Positions 53,077 through 61,264 of a stretch of DNA of 64,000 nucleotides are shown one piece after another (positions within the stretch are counted from its first letter, which is position 1; each line of letters starts with the position of its first letter). Under the pieces are notes generated by a model, which worked only from the letters and a program-made list of their open reading frames with translations, was not told the DNA's origin and did no database searches. The translations under genes and the position numbers were made by a program. Origin of the DNA: Phoenicibacter sp963588595 (GTDB lineage: Bacteria > Actinomycetota > Coriobacteriia > Coriobacteriales > Eggerthellaceae); NCBI GenBank assembly GCA_963588595.1, contig CAVAIA010000054.1, positions 11,550 through 75,549 of the forward strand, given 5' to 3'.

Positions 53077-54000
53077 ATGAGAAAGTGCAATTTAATAATA
53101 GACACAACTTGCGACCTTCCTAGCCAATGTATAGATGTTGAAGGTGTGATTTTAGTACGCGTCCCTTATTCAATCGATGGCGTTGGTTATGAAGACGACA
53201 TGTTTTGCGAGCAAACGCCGCATGATTTCTATGAGAAAATGAGAGCTGGAAAATCCCCGATGACCTCGCAGCCTGCGATCCCAACTTTGACAAAAGCTTT
53301 TGAGGTCGCAGCAAAAACTGGCTTGCCTTCTGTCTATCTTTCTTTCACGAGCGCTTTGTCGGGAACTTATGATTCTGCGTGCATGGTCGCTAAAGAAATC
53401 AATGAAAAGAATAGCAAATCAGAAATTTTTGTTGTCGATTCAAAATTGCCCTCGATTGCAGAAGGCCTTTTGGTTTTGGAGGCGATAAACCAAATGAATG
53501 AGGGACTTAGCGCTCCAGAGATGGTTGAGTGGGCAGAGGAGACTAGATATTTCGTTGACGCGCTTTTCATGGTTGAGGATTTAGAAACTTTGAAAAGGGG
53601 AGGGAGAATTCCTTCAACGGCTGCTGTTGCTGGAGCCAAATTAGACGTAAAACCTCTTTTGACGCTTGATGCGGATGGGGGTTTGAAAGTTGCAGGAATT
53701 GCGCGCGGGCGCAAGAAAGGCATTCGCCAACTCGCCAACTACTTCGAAAAGCACTCAAACGTTGGAGCAGGGCAATGTGTTATCGTTGGAGATGCAGATT
53801 CAAAGAAGGACAACGACAAGCTTCGTGACATGCTTATAAAGCAAAACGAGGCGTTGATAACGATCCAATCAAATGTGGGGCCAGTTATTGGTTCGCACGT
53901 CGGTCCTGGTATGCTTGCATGTTGTTTTTGGGGGCAAGATAGAAGACAAAATATGTCGATTTCCGATCGCATAGCAAAAAAGGTCAAGTCTGGAAACTAA
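53077..54000 (+). CDS. DegV-family fatty acid-binding protein, second copy
   Basis: 307 residues. It begins NLIIDTTCDLPSQCID and has MTSQPAIPTLTKAFE, LSFTSALSGTYDSA, VEDLETLKRGGRIPSTAA and GPVIGSHVGPGMLACCFWG, closer to the consensus DegV/FakB pattern than the first copy. The two copies probably bind different fatty acids, as known for paired FakB proteins; this is inference. An AGGAGAT site precedes the ATG. pyrE follows after three bases. Confidence 0.9.
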   Translation: MRKCNLIIDTTCDLPSQCIDVEGVILVRVPYSIDGVGYEDDMFCEQTPHDFYEKMRAGKSPMTSQPAIPTLTKAFEVAAKTGLPSVYLSFTSALSGTYDSACMVAKEINEKNSKSEIFVVDSKLPSIAEGLLVLEAINQMNEGLSAPEMVEWAEETRYFVDALFMVEDLETLKRGGRIPSTAAVAGAKLDVKPLLTLDADGGLKVAGIARGRKKGIRQLANYFEKHSNVGAGQCVIVGDADSKKDNDKLRDMLIKQNEALITIQSNVGPVIGSHVGPGMLACCFWGQDRRQNMSISDRIAKKVKSGN

Positions 54001-54003
54001 GTT

Positions 54004-54702
54004 ATGGAAATTTGTGACTACAAACGCGATTTTATAGAGTTTATGGTTAGGAGCGGCGCTCTTAAATTTGGGGATTTCACGCTCAAAAGTGGCAGAAAAT
54101 CTCCATATTTCATGAACGCAGGAGCCTACGTCAGCGGCTCTCAACTAAAAAAACTTGGTCAATTCTACGCAAGCGCAATAAATGAAACTTTTGGACTTGA
54201 CTTCGATGTTATCTTTGGACCCGCTTACAAGGGTATTCCACTTTCAGTTATCACTTCGATTGCTATAAAAGACCTCTTTGATAAAGACGTTAGATATTGT
54301 TCAAACCGAAAAGAAGCAAAGGATCATGGCGAGGCGGGAGCTTTGCTTGGAAGCGAACTTAAAGATGGGGATCGCGTTTTGATCGTTGAGGATGTTACAA
54401 CCTCGGGCAAGTCAATTGAAGAGACCTACCCAATTTTAAAATCGATCGCAAACGTTGATGTTATTGGGCTTGAGGTTTCGCTTAATAGGTGTGAGGTCGG
54501 AAAGGATAACTCGACCACCGCTCTCGACGAGGTTGCTTCAATCTACAACATGAAAACCTCTGCAATAGTGACAATTTATGAAGTTATCGACTACCTTCAC
54601 AATCGACCTATAGACGGTGAAGTTGTCATAGACGACAAAATTTTGAATGCTATGCAAAATTATCTTGCCAAGTATGGCGCTTCGCAATATTTTTCTAAAT
54701 AG
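54004..54702 (+). CDS. pyrE: Orotate phosphoribosyltransferase
   Basis: 232 residues. It joins orotate and PRPP to give OMP in pyrimidine synthesis. The N-terminal FTLKSGRKSPYFMNAG, GPAYKGIPLSV and the PRPP motif VLIVEDVTTSGKSIEE are diagnostic. It starts three bases after the second degV gene. No other pyr gene is near. The gene is the last one of the plus-strand block before tRNA-Thr. Confidence 0.96.
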   Translation: MEICDYKRDFIEFMVRSGALKFGDFTLKSGRKSPYFMNAGAYVSGSQLKKLGQFYASAINETFGLDFDVIFGPAYKGIPLSVITSIAIKDLFDKDVRYCSNRKEAKDHGEAGALLGSELKDGDRVLIVEDVTTSGKSIEETYPILKSIANVDVIGLEVSLNRCEVGKDNSTTALDEVASIYNMKTSAIVTIYEVIDYLHNRPIDGEVVIDDKILNAMQNYLAKYGASQYFSK

Positions 54703-54758
54703 ATTTGCGATAAAAAAGGTATAATAGTCAAGCGCGATTTTTCGCGAGGTCTTTAAAA

Positions 54759-54833
54759 GCCAGCGTGGCTCAATGGTAGAGCAACTGATTTGTAATCAGT
54801 GGGTTGCGGGTTCAATTCCTGTCGCTGGCTCCA
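54759..54833 (+). tRNA. tRNA-Thr (anticodon TGT), probable phage attachment site
   Basis: Acceptor stem GCCAGCG pairs with CGCTGGC (54823-54829), discriminator T, encoded CCA (54831-54833). The anticodon stem ACTGA/TCAGT encloses TTTGTAA, anticodon TGT at 54791-54793, reading ACN threonine codons. A perfect -10 TATAAT at 54720-54725 and a GC hairpin (CGCGA/TCGCG, 54733-54746) precede it. Phage late genes begin 88 bases after its 3' end, so the tRNA probably contains the attachment core. Confidence 0.97.
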
Positions 54834-54880
54834 TGAAATCCCCAGTATAACAGCAATAAATTTAAAAAATAGAGAAATTA

Positions 54881-54910
54881 GACAACTTAAAAGAGTTGCC
54901 AAAAGTTGCC
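54881..54910. repeat. Short repeated motif next to the putative attachment site
   Basis: GACAACTT (54881), GAGTTGCC (54893) and AAGTTGCC (54903) are three near copies of one octamer, the first inverted, within 30 bases and about 50 bases from the tRNA end. Such spacing suits integrase arm-type sites, but the stretch also holds the endolysin 3' region, so the role is uncertain. Confidence 0.3.
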
Positions 54911-54921
54911 TAATTAAAAAA

Positions 54922-55851
54922 TTAGTTGACTTTAAATGGCACTCCTTCATCAATCCAACCGCTCGCGATAAGTGCGTCTCTTTCGTTTGCGTCGGTTGTG
55001 AAGAGGTGCTCGCCGTTGCCTTTGGCGTTGTAGACTCGGTAAACGTCTTTTTGGTCGCCCGCATGAAAAGCGACACCGTCAAGTGCCCATCCAGCGAGAA
55101 TACATTCTATGACTTCTAATAATGAAGTCGTTAAGAAGTGGTCGCCGTTGTTGTCATTGCGCAAGCGATAGACGCGCTCGCCGTCGCCCGACTTAAAGAC
55201 GGCTCCTTCATATTGCCAGCCATTGTTAACTAGGTATTGCGCTTCGTTAACGTCAGCGGTGAATAGATGAAACCAATTAGAAGTGTTGGCTACCCTATAA
55301 ACTCCATTTTCGACCGCCTCAATTTGTGAAGCGCCAAGCGTTGCGCCGTCGCTCGTCCAATGTAGGATACCGTCCCAAGGGTAGTCATAATAGGCGCAAA
55401 TGTGGGACTCCCAGCCTGTGGAATCGCCCTCATTTCCATAAGCCGTGCCATTCTCACTAATGCTAAACTCTGCGAGAATGTCGCCCTGTGCGCTTCCGTA
55501 TGCGCTGGTGCACATTGCTGTGTGGCAGGTTTCATTTAGATAGATATCACCGCGCTGCGCCGAAAAGTCCATACCCTTCCACTCAAACAGTCCACTTTTT
55601 AGGATGTTGTTTTTCATATTGCCTGTGTATGTTGCGTCGTGAACGTCAACGCCAACGGCTGACAATGCGCTAATGATTGCGCTTGAGCAGTCGCGGTCGC
55701 CAAGAGCAACGCTTACGCTGACGCCGTCGCCGAGGTCAACGGTCTCTTTAGTTCCATTGCCCCAGCGGTTGCCTTGCGTGTAGCCATGCGATGAGTGATT
55801 AACCAAGTGTTCCATCGTGCGGGCGAATGCCTCGCGTTGTGATAGCGTCAT
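54922..55851 (-). CDS. Phage endolysin: NlpC/P60-like amidase with three DUF5648-type repeats
   Basis: 309 residues. The N-terminal 160 residues resemble phage peptidoglycan hydrolases of the Amidase_5 (NlpC/P60-like) type, with the likely nucleophile C55 in ALGDRDCSSAI and H110 in YLNETCHTAMC. The rest is made of three repeats at about 184-220, 228-263 and 270-307. Each begins VYRV/VYRL, has an aromatic/HLF(T)T centre and ends GW..EGV.F, the pattern of DUF5648 lipase/cell-wall associated repeats. They probably bind the cell surface. The gene starts at ATG 55851, right after the holin stop, and a CTAATT/AATTAG hairpin covers its stop codon. Confidence 0.85.
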   Translation of the reverse strand: MTLSQREAFARTMEHLVNHSSHGYTQGNRWGNGTKETVDLGDGVSVSVALGDRDCSSAIISALSAVGVDVHDATYTGNMKNNILKSGLFEWKGMDFSAQRGDIYLNETCHTAMCTSAYGSAQGDILAEFSISENGTAYGNEGDSTGWESHICAYYDYPWDGILHWTSDGATLGASQIEAVENGVYRVANTSNWFHLFTADVNEAQYLVNNGWQYEGAVFKSGDGERVYRLRNDNNGDHFLTTSLLEVIECILAGWALDGVAFHAGDQKDVYRVYNAKGNGEHLFTTDANERDALIASGWIDEGVPFKVN

Positions 55852-55853
55852 AG

Positions 55854-56054
55854 TTACTCACCGTCCTTGCTGACTTCGGGAAGTCCCGCAAGAGAGGTTA
55901 GTAATGACAACACGCCAGCGAGAAGCGTCGCAGAACCGACAGCTAACCAGTTAACATCGCCGAGCGCCGTCGCCGTTCCGATTGTCGCAACCGCCGTTTG
56001 CGCGATTGTCTTAATTGCGCGAACGAGCGCGCACTTTAACCATTCTTTGTTCAT
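55854..56054 (-). CDS. Phage holin (r1t-like)
   Basis: 66 residues. It opens with an amphipathic stretch (KCALVRAIKTIAQTAVATIG) and has a second hydrophobic helix (WLAVGSATLLAGVLSLLTSL) before a charged tail (PEVSKDGE). The ALVRAIKTIAQT start and SLLTSLAGLP end match the small r1t-type holin family. It forms membrane holes that release the endolysin encoded directly downstream. AAGGAG precedes the ATG. Confidence 0.85.
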   Translation of the reverse strand: MNKEWLKCALVRAIKTIAQTAVATIGTATALGDVNWLAVGSATLLAGVLSLLTSLAGLPEVSKDGE

Positions 56055-56068
56055 GTTCGAACTCCTTT

Positions 56069-56395
56069 CTAATTGTGGATTATTGGCATTTTCATCGCCT
56101 CATCGAAGAGGCGAGTTCCTGTGCCATTACCGCCTATTCGGTGGTAAGCAAGGTATACGTTTTCGAGGTGGTGTCTAGCGTCTGTTGTTAGTCCGTTGTC
56201 AGTGATTGCTTCTTTGTATATGTCGTTGAGCTCGCGCCAAAGCAAAGCACGCATACCAGCATTAAGAGCGTCCAGAGATTCTTTCTCTTGCTTGATTTTA
56301 GACTTGCTAAGACTAATGAGCGTTGCGACAAGAGCCGACGCGAGACTTGAGATAACGGCAGTCAGAACGCCAATTGTAATTGGGTTAAGCGTCAT
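56069..56395 (-). CDS. Small phage membrane protein of the lysis region, function unknown
   Basis: 108 residues from ATG 56395, which has ATGGAGG seven bases ahead; a longer frame opening at 56434 lacks such a site. One N-terminal membrane helix (ITIGVLTAVISSLASALVAT) is followed by a Lys/Glu-rich helix and a conserved-looking C-terminal part (LLWRELNDIYKEA, YLAYHRIGGNGTGTRLFDEA). Proteins of this shape are frequent next to holins in phages of Gram-positive bacteria and may be a second holin or antiholin; that is inference from place and topology. Confidence 0.7.
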   Translation of the reverse strand: MTLNPITIGVLTAVISSLASALVATLISLSKSKIKQEKESLDALNAGMRALLWRELNDIYKEAITDNGLTTDARHHLENVYLAYHRIGGNGTGTRLFDEAMKMPIIHN

Positions 56396-56408
56396 ATACA
56401 AGCCTCCA

Positions 56409-57818
56409 TCATGCGATGCCGACAACTTTAACAATGTAAAAATTGTTTACACTGTTAATTCCAGCCGCACAAGAACCATTCGAAACAACAGCGTTAAGAT
56501 ACCAGCCTTGTGGAGTTGTTCTTGTAATTTGGGTTTCGCTAATTAAGATTGTTTCCTCTAGACATTGCATGACTTCGCTGTTCGCCCTAAACGAACCCTG
56601 TAATGCAACATATTTATTATTCGGCGTGTCTATTTTAGTATAGAAGCGAGGACTGATGGCTGTATTATCGCATCCATAATTATAATAAATTTCAATATAC
56701 TCAAAATTTGAAGCGCTCTCACTAAGCGTGATATCGGCGGTAGTGCCGGAAGCAGAAGAGTATAGAACGGTCTCACTCATAACTCCGCTTGTCTTGCCAG
56801 TGCCTCCGCGTTCGACGGGAAGAACGCCACTTGTGATGTCGCCTGCGTCATGTTCGTGAGCGAAATCTGTTATATCTGCTTTTGCGTGTTCATGCGCAAA
56901 GTCTGTAATCTCTGACTTTGTATGCGTGTGTCCCTCAAGAGAAACTGCCGTGTCGTCAACAGTTACTTTTGTTGGCGTTATTTTTAATATTGTTATGTGT
57001 TCTGTTGGGTTAATTATTCCCGTTCTCCAGCAGGACTTTAATTCAATGCTTGAAGAGTTTTGCGTGAAGAAAGAGCCTTCTGATGAGTATGAGCTCCTGT
57101 TTATAGAAGATGTCTCAATTTTTGTCCCGGTTTTACTTAGTTGAATAGCATTAGTGCGATATTCCATCGTTCCTGTAGTGTAACCAGCTCTCAATGTTAA
57201 CTTTGTATTATGCGGTTCACTAGGCGTATCATTCGGAGTGTAGATATAAAATCCGCCATCTTTGTCATACGATAAATAACACTCGTCATTGCACAATTTG
57301 ATAATGGATGAGTTTGAATTTTCGCCTAGAGATATCTCGTCATCCTCGAAATGAGCAAGACAAGTCTCGCCATCGCGAATATAGAAGCCGTTAGCGGCTA
57401 TATAAGCGTTCTTGCCAAGAGTGCCTTCAGTTTGATTGCCAACTGTAATTCCGTCGTTTTCATCAATGCTGATGTAATTAGTTGCTACCTTCGAAGCGTC
57501 GTCTGCGCTTTGTTGTGTGCGGTCTCCGCTAGAAACAACGCTTGTTACAGTCATTTGCTTGGCGGTGCCTCCATTACAAGTGATTTGGACGGTGTCGCCT
57601 TCTTTGACACTAGGCGAGGTCTCAAGTTCGACGACGTTATCTCCCGGGTCGTCCTCGGTCGTGTCCTTAGTGATATCGCCTTGAATAACAACTTTCACTT
57701 TGCCGTCTGCGCTATCAGAAACCGCTGTGCCTTGGATAATTTGGACGTTCGGAGATGTTGAGGTTTCAAGTCTCTTGTTGCCGAATAGAGACGTTGCGAG
57801 GTCTATATCGCTTGCCAT
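56409..57818 (-). CDS. Phage tail fibre/baseplate protein with His-rich repeats
   Basis: 469 residues. The N-terminal 110 residues (NVQIIQGTAVSDSADGKVKV, ELETSPSVKEGDTVQI) look like an OB-type baseplate attachment domain. A middle beta-rich region follows. At about 295-330 there are repeats of the type EITDFAHEHAKADITDFAHEH leading to SGVLPVERGGTGKTS, a hallmark of phage tail fibres and adhesins, where HxH pairs can bind metal along the trimer axis. The C-terminal 120 residues are unique and may bind the receptor. The gene follows the hub-like protein by 12 bases. Confidence 0.75.
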   Translation of the reverse strand: MASDIDLATSLFGNKRLETSTSPNVQIIQGTAVSDSADGKVKVVIQGDITKDTTEDDPGDNVVELETSPSVKEGDTVQITCNGGTAKQMTVTSVVSSGDRTQQSADDASKVATNYISIDENDGITVGNQTEGTLGKNAYIAANGFYIRDGETCLAHFEDDEISLGENSNSSIIKLCNDECYLSYDKDGGFYIYTPNDTPSEPHNTKLTLRAGYTTGTMEYRTNAIQLSKTGTKIETSSINRSSYSSEGSFFTQNSSSIELKSCWRTGIINPTEHITILKITPTKVTVDDTAVSLEGHTHTKSEITDFAHEHAKADITDFAHEHDAGDITSGVLPVERGGTGKTSGVMSETVLYSSASGTTADITLSESASNFEYIEIYYNYGCDNTAISPRFYTKIDTPNNKYVALQGSFRANSEVMQCLEETILISETQITRTTPQGWYLNAVVSNGSCAAGINSVNNFYIVKVVGIA

Positions 57819-57830
57819 AATTGCTCCTTT

Positions 57831-58934
57831 CTATTCTGTATCTAGTGAATTTGCGCTCTTGAGCGTGAGTTTCATTGTCATGTGTTCGAGTTCGAGGTCA
57901 ATGTCCTTAATCATTACGAGTTGTTGTCCGCTGTAAGGTTCGATGTCTTGCGTTAAGCCTCGAATATAGCCAACGTCGCCCGCGTGAACGGGCATATATT
58001 CTGTTGTTAACTCCCATTCCACGTTTTCGGTGCTGGCGTTGTCTAGGAGCGTTTGCGCCTTTTGGGTAAGCTCCGCAACACCTCCCGCAGGAGCTTCTGA
58101 AACGCTCTCAACCTTAGTCATAATGTAGCCACGCTCTCCATGCCCAAACCTACCACCATGCGAAGCGTAGCCATAAATGACGTCTGTTTTGTCTTCGGAG
58201 TTCGCGTTGTAATACACAGAACACTCTGTTGGCAACGAGAGATAGTCGCTTGAACGCGTTATCCCATCGCTCACAATCCCGCGCTCGTCAGTTACGTCAA
58301 GCGTAAAAACTGGCGTTCGCCTGTTAGGCAGAATATAGGGAGAAACTGTAAACGTTCCGTCGCCCTCAACATCAACGCGGTTGTTTGATTGGTTGCAAGC
58401 GTCGAAAAGACAACTTAAGTAACTTTCGCCACAACCATATACGACCGTTGAACCGTAATTATAGCCATTCATTGAACAATTCCGCCACGGACGACAAGTG
58501 TTTATCGAAATACGCTCTACCACATCTTGGAGGCTTGCCCCTTGATATACAACCCAGGGCCAGGGATGTTGTCTTAAATCCATCGCATACAACATACTCT
58601 CAAGACTAAGAGAGGTCTTGACTGAGCCTCCACTAAGCGAGACGTCGTCGTCGGTTGGCATGAATGTTCCGAGTATCGTTGAGTAGTTCCATTCTGGCAC
58701 GCTTGCTCGAACTTGGATAAAGGCTTGTCGATATCTCGTTGCGTCGTAATAATCTAGCTTCGCTTGCACTCGCGTGTCGGTGTAATAACCCTCTGTAATT
58801 GACGCGCTCGATAAGTCCACACCTTCAAGTTCGCCTAATACGTCAGTTGCGTTTGCGGGTGCAAGTTGCAAGAATTGAAGTTCCCAAGTGTGTTTTAAAT
58901 CGCTCCAATCGTAGCCGTTAATCTCTACGTTCAT
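57831..58934 (-). CDS. Phage tail hub-like / baseplate protein
   Basis: 367 residues. It begins MNVEINGYDWSDLKHTWEL and is rich in beta segments; DDDVSLSGGSVKTSLSLES and VEWELTTEYMPVHAGDVGYI resemble gp27/Gp37-like tail hub proteins of siphoviruses. Four cysteines in 145-185 (TCRPWRNC, GCGESYLSC) are unusual for a tail protein. The gene overlaps the preceding one by four bases. The call rests on place, length and general pattern. Confidence 0.6.
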   Translation of the reverse strand: MNVEINGYDWSDLKHTWELQFLQLAPANATDVLGELEGVDLSSASITEGYYTDTRVQAKLDYYDATRYRQAFIQVRASVPEWNYSTILGTFMPTDDDVSLSGGSVKTSLSLESMLYAMDLRQHPWPWVVYQGASLQDVVERISINTCRPWRNCSMNGYNYGSTVVYGCGESYLSCLFDACNQSNNRVDVEGDGTFTVSPYILPNRRTPVFTLDVTDERGIVSDGITRSSDYLSLPTECSVYYNANSEDKTDVIYGYASHGGRFGHGERGYIMTKVESVSEAPAGGVAELTQKAQTLLDNASTENVEWELTTEYMPVHAGDVGYIRGLTQDIEPYSGQQLVMIKDIDLELEHMTMKLTLKSANSLDTE

Positions 58935-61264
58935 AATGATTCCTCCACATAGCTAATCGATATCTCGATTAAGTCATGCTCGAAGGTAAGCGACGCTTCC
59001 GTAACCGCAACAGGCGCAATGCGTCCCTTAGGTGAGCGATAAAGACAATGTCCAACCTCAAGCATACGTTCGACGCTCGCCGGCGTTGTTCCGTAATCTT
59101 CAAGGCGGTCTGGCACGATGTAGCCTTTGACGCTTGCGCTAACCTTTGTGTAATTCTTGCCGTCTTGCTGATTAGCAAGATATGAAACATAAGGATGAGC
59201 GCGACCAAGAAGTGTGTGCTCTTCGGCTTCCGCGCTAATGTTGCGCTCTTCGGTGAGCACGTCGTCTTTATTAAGCCATACAACAACGCCGTCCTCCTCG
59301 CCCCATGTGAAGCCGTGGAAAGGCTCTGCATTCGCCTTAATGACATCTGCACGAGCGCACCACTCCGACGCGTCCTCGTTCTCCCACAGACCTATTAGCG
59401 TCATGTCCTCGTTGCAAACAGGAATGAGCCAATTACCATCTTCCGACTTCGTGAGAGGGTATCTTTTACCCGCGCTTGTAATAAGCGTGAGGGTGTCATT
59501 TGACGGCGCAAAATACCACTTCTGCTGATTGCCCGCAATATTTGAATCTTTAAGCGTGAGAGGGTATTTATCCACATTGCCAGCACCATAAGTAACAGGA
59601 ACCGACTGCGTGAGCTCCGTGTTGAACTTGCCCGCGAAGTCCGTGCCTATATTGAATTGAACCGACAGCGTGCTTCCGTCAGCTGGTATTGATTTCATAT
59701 TGTCGAATACGACATCAAACGTGCTATTGTCTTCATCCTCTAGAGCCGTTATTGGCTCGATAAGAACCTCTTTGCCGTCGCAAGTTATGCTTGAAACATA
59801 GAACGAAAGAGGCAAAGGATAATCGCTGTCAAATATGAACCTCAAACCCTTAGTAGTCAGCGTCGCTCCTGTTAGTGTTATCGTCGGCAAATAATCGAAG
59901 TATAAGTTATTAGTTCCGATTGACGACTTAACGTTGCTATACTCGTCTGTTCCTTGAGTGCATATCTCGAATTGGTATTGTTTGCGAAGTGCCTTTGTCG
60001 CGTCCATGTCAGACTCGTTAAATGCTCGTGAATACCACCAATTAGGAGTTATTTGTCGCATGAGTGGCGTTTGCCATGCTTCATAATCCGACCAATCACT
60101 CCAAACACCTTTCGGTGTAAACGTTCGCGTGCGCCATCTAAGCCTATATGAGTTGCCGTTTTTAGTTGTCCAAGATTGAGGACAAGTTCCGCATAAATAG
60201 ACTTCTCCGTCGGAATGTGAGGCTTGTAGGCTAGTGTTTGAGTTCTCTCCAATTGCCGATGTCCAGCCTTGAATATTCGGAACTGGCATTAACTCGTCGG
60301 TTAGCGTTGTCGGCAAGAGAGCCCATCTTAGCGCGTTGTCGTTATCGTGGTTAGTGAATAAGCGAACCCAATTATAAGAAGCGGGATTATTGCCGATGTT
60401 ATCTAATGCAATATCCGTGTTGGCTGATGGATGTATACGAACAACTGGCAGACTTTGCCCTTCGATAACTGTAGTTGAGACCGTCTCTAACGTCCATGTC
60501 TGATTGCGCGTTGTATCTTCTGTCCAGCTTGTTACATAATCGCCACTTGCAGGCGTTCCTGTGCCAGCGTCAAGATAATAAATAGCAGAAGAGGTTGATG
60601 AGCCAACTCTCAGCTTCCAATTATCGCCATCCTTAATAAGAACCCATTTTTGATTGTTGGTGTCGTTATGAGCATAAGTGAGCTTGCCTTTGCCGTTATA
60701 ATCGGCACCTCCGCCATTCTCAAGGTTATTATTCGTGTTCGACATTGTCCTAATCTCGTATACACCGCCCTCATGGATAACGTCTAGCGGGTCGAAGAGC
60801 CATTGTTGGTCAAGTCCGCTGTCTTTCGTCCATATTTGAACATTAGAGCCAGAGATGGGCTTATCGTCGCCCTCAACTTCCATGTAATAACCAGTATCAG
60901 TTCCCATCTGCAAGTAATATGACTGAAGCGTCTTATCGCCAATCGTCTTTGTCTGCGTTCCTTGTTCGATTGTCCATATTTGGTTTCTTAGTGAGAGGTA
61001 ATCCCAGCAATGCACGTTTGCGCCTTTAGTTGGGGCTCCTCCTTGAACATCTGCACACTTGCCGTTCCATTTGCATATTAGATAAGCGGTGCCGTCATCG
61101 TTATAAAGTAGTTGAAATACTTGATTTGAGCCATAATTAAGCTGGCAAACCATAAGATTAGTGCCGTTAGCTCCACCTTTATCTTGGGCGTCCAGAACGA
61201 GGTCAGAGTCCACAAGATTGCGAAGAACATATAAGCCCTCGGGCAAGTCGTCTTTAATTGCCAC
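58931..61264 (-). CDS. Phage tail protein with two ricin-type beta-trefoil lectin domains
   Basis: 777 residues. Two ricin B-type lectin domains occupy about 10-158 and 165-318, recognised by repeated QxW-type motifs: NQIWTIE, DQQWLFD, NQKWVLI, NQTWTLE. A middle region (RLRWRTRTFTPKGVWSDWSD) looks like a fibronectin III-like module. The C-terminal 150 residues (HPYVSYLANQQDGKNY, HCLYRSPKGRIAPVAVTE) match the end of tail proteins placed directly after the tape measure, where the distal tail protein usually lies. The lectins probably bind sugars of the host wall or gut mucus. The start overlaps the tape-measure end by 11 bases. Confidence 0.82.
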   Translation of the reverse strand: MAIKDDLPEGLYVLRNLVDSDLVLDAQDKGGANGTNLMVCQLNYGSNQVFQLLYNDDGTAYLICKWNGKCADVQGGAPTKGANVHCWDYLSLRNQIWTIEQGTQTKTIGDKTLQSYYLQMGTDTGYYMEVEGDDKPISGSNVQIWTKDSGLDQQWLFDPLDVIHEGGVYEIRTMSNTNNNLENGGGADYNGKGKLTYAHNDTNNQKWVLIKDGDNWKLRVGSSTSSAIYYLDAGTGTPASGDYVTSWTEDTTRNQTWTLETVSTTVIEGQSLPVVRIHPSANTDIALDNIGNNPASYNWVRLFTNHDNDNALRWALLPTTLTDELMPVPNIQGWTSAIGENSNTSLQASHSDGEVYLCGTCPQSWTTKNGNSYRLRWRTRTFTPKGVWSDWSDYEAWQTPLMRQITPNWWYSRAFNESDMDATKALRKQYQFEICTQGTDEYSNVKSSIGTNNLYFDYLPTITLTGATLTTKGLRFIFDSDYPLPLSFYVSSITCDGKEVLIEPITALEDEDNSTFDVVFDNMKSIPADGSTLSVQFNIGTDFAGKFNTELTQSVPVTYGAGNVDKYPLTLKDSNIAGNQQKWYFAPSNDTLTLITSAGKRYPLTKSEDGNWLIPVCNEDMTLIGLWENEDASEWCARADVIKANAEPFHGFTWGEEDGVVVWLNKDDVLTEERNISAEAEEHTLLGRAHPYVSYLANQQDGKNYTKVSASVKGYIVPDRLEDYGTTPASVERMLEVGHCLYRSPKGRIAPVAVTEASLTFEHDLIEISISYVEESL

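Noticed and set aside
54705..54725. TTGCGA as -35 partner of the TATAAT before tRNA-Thr
   Set aside because: The spacing is only nine bases, too short for a sigma-70 promoter; only the -10 is noted.
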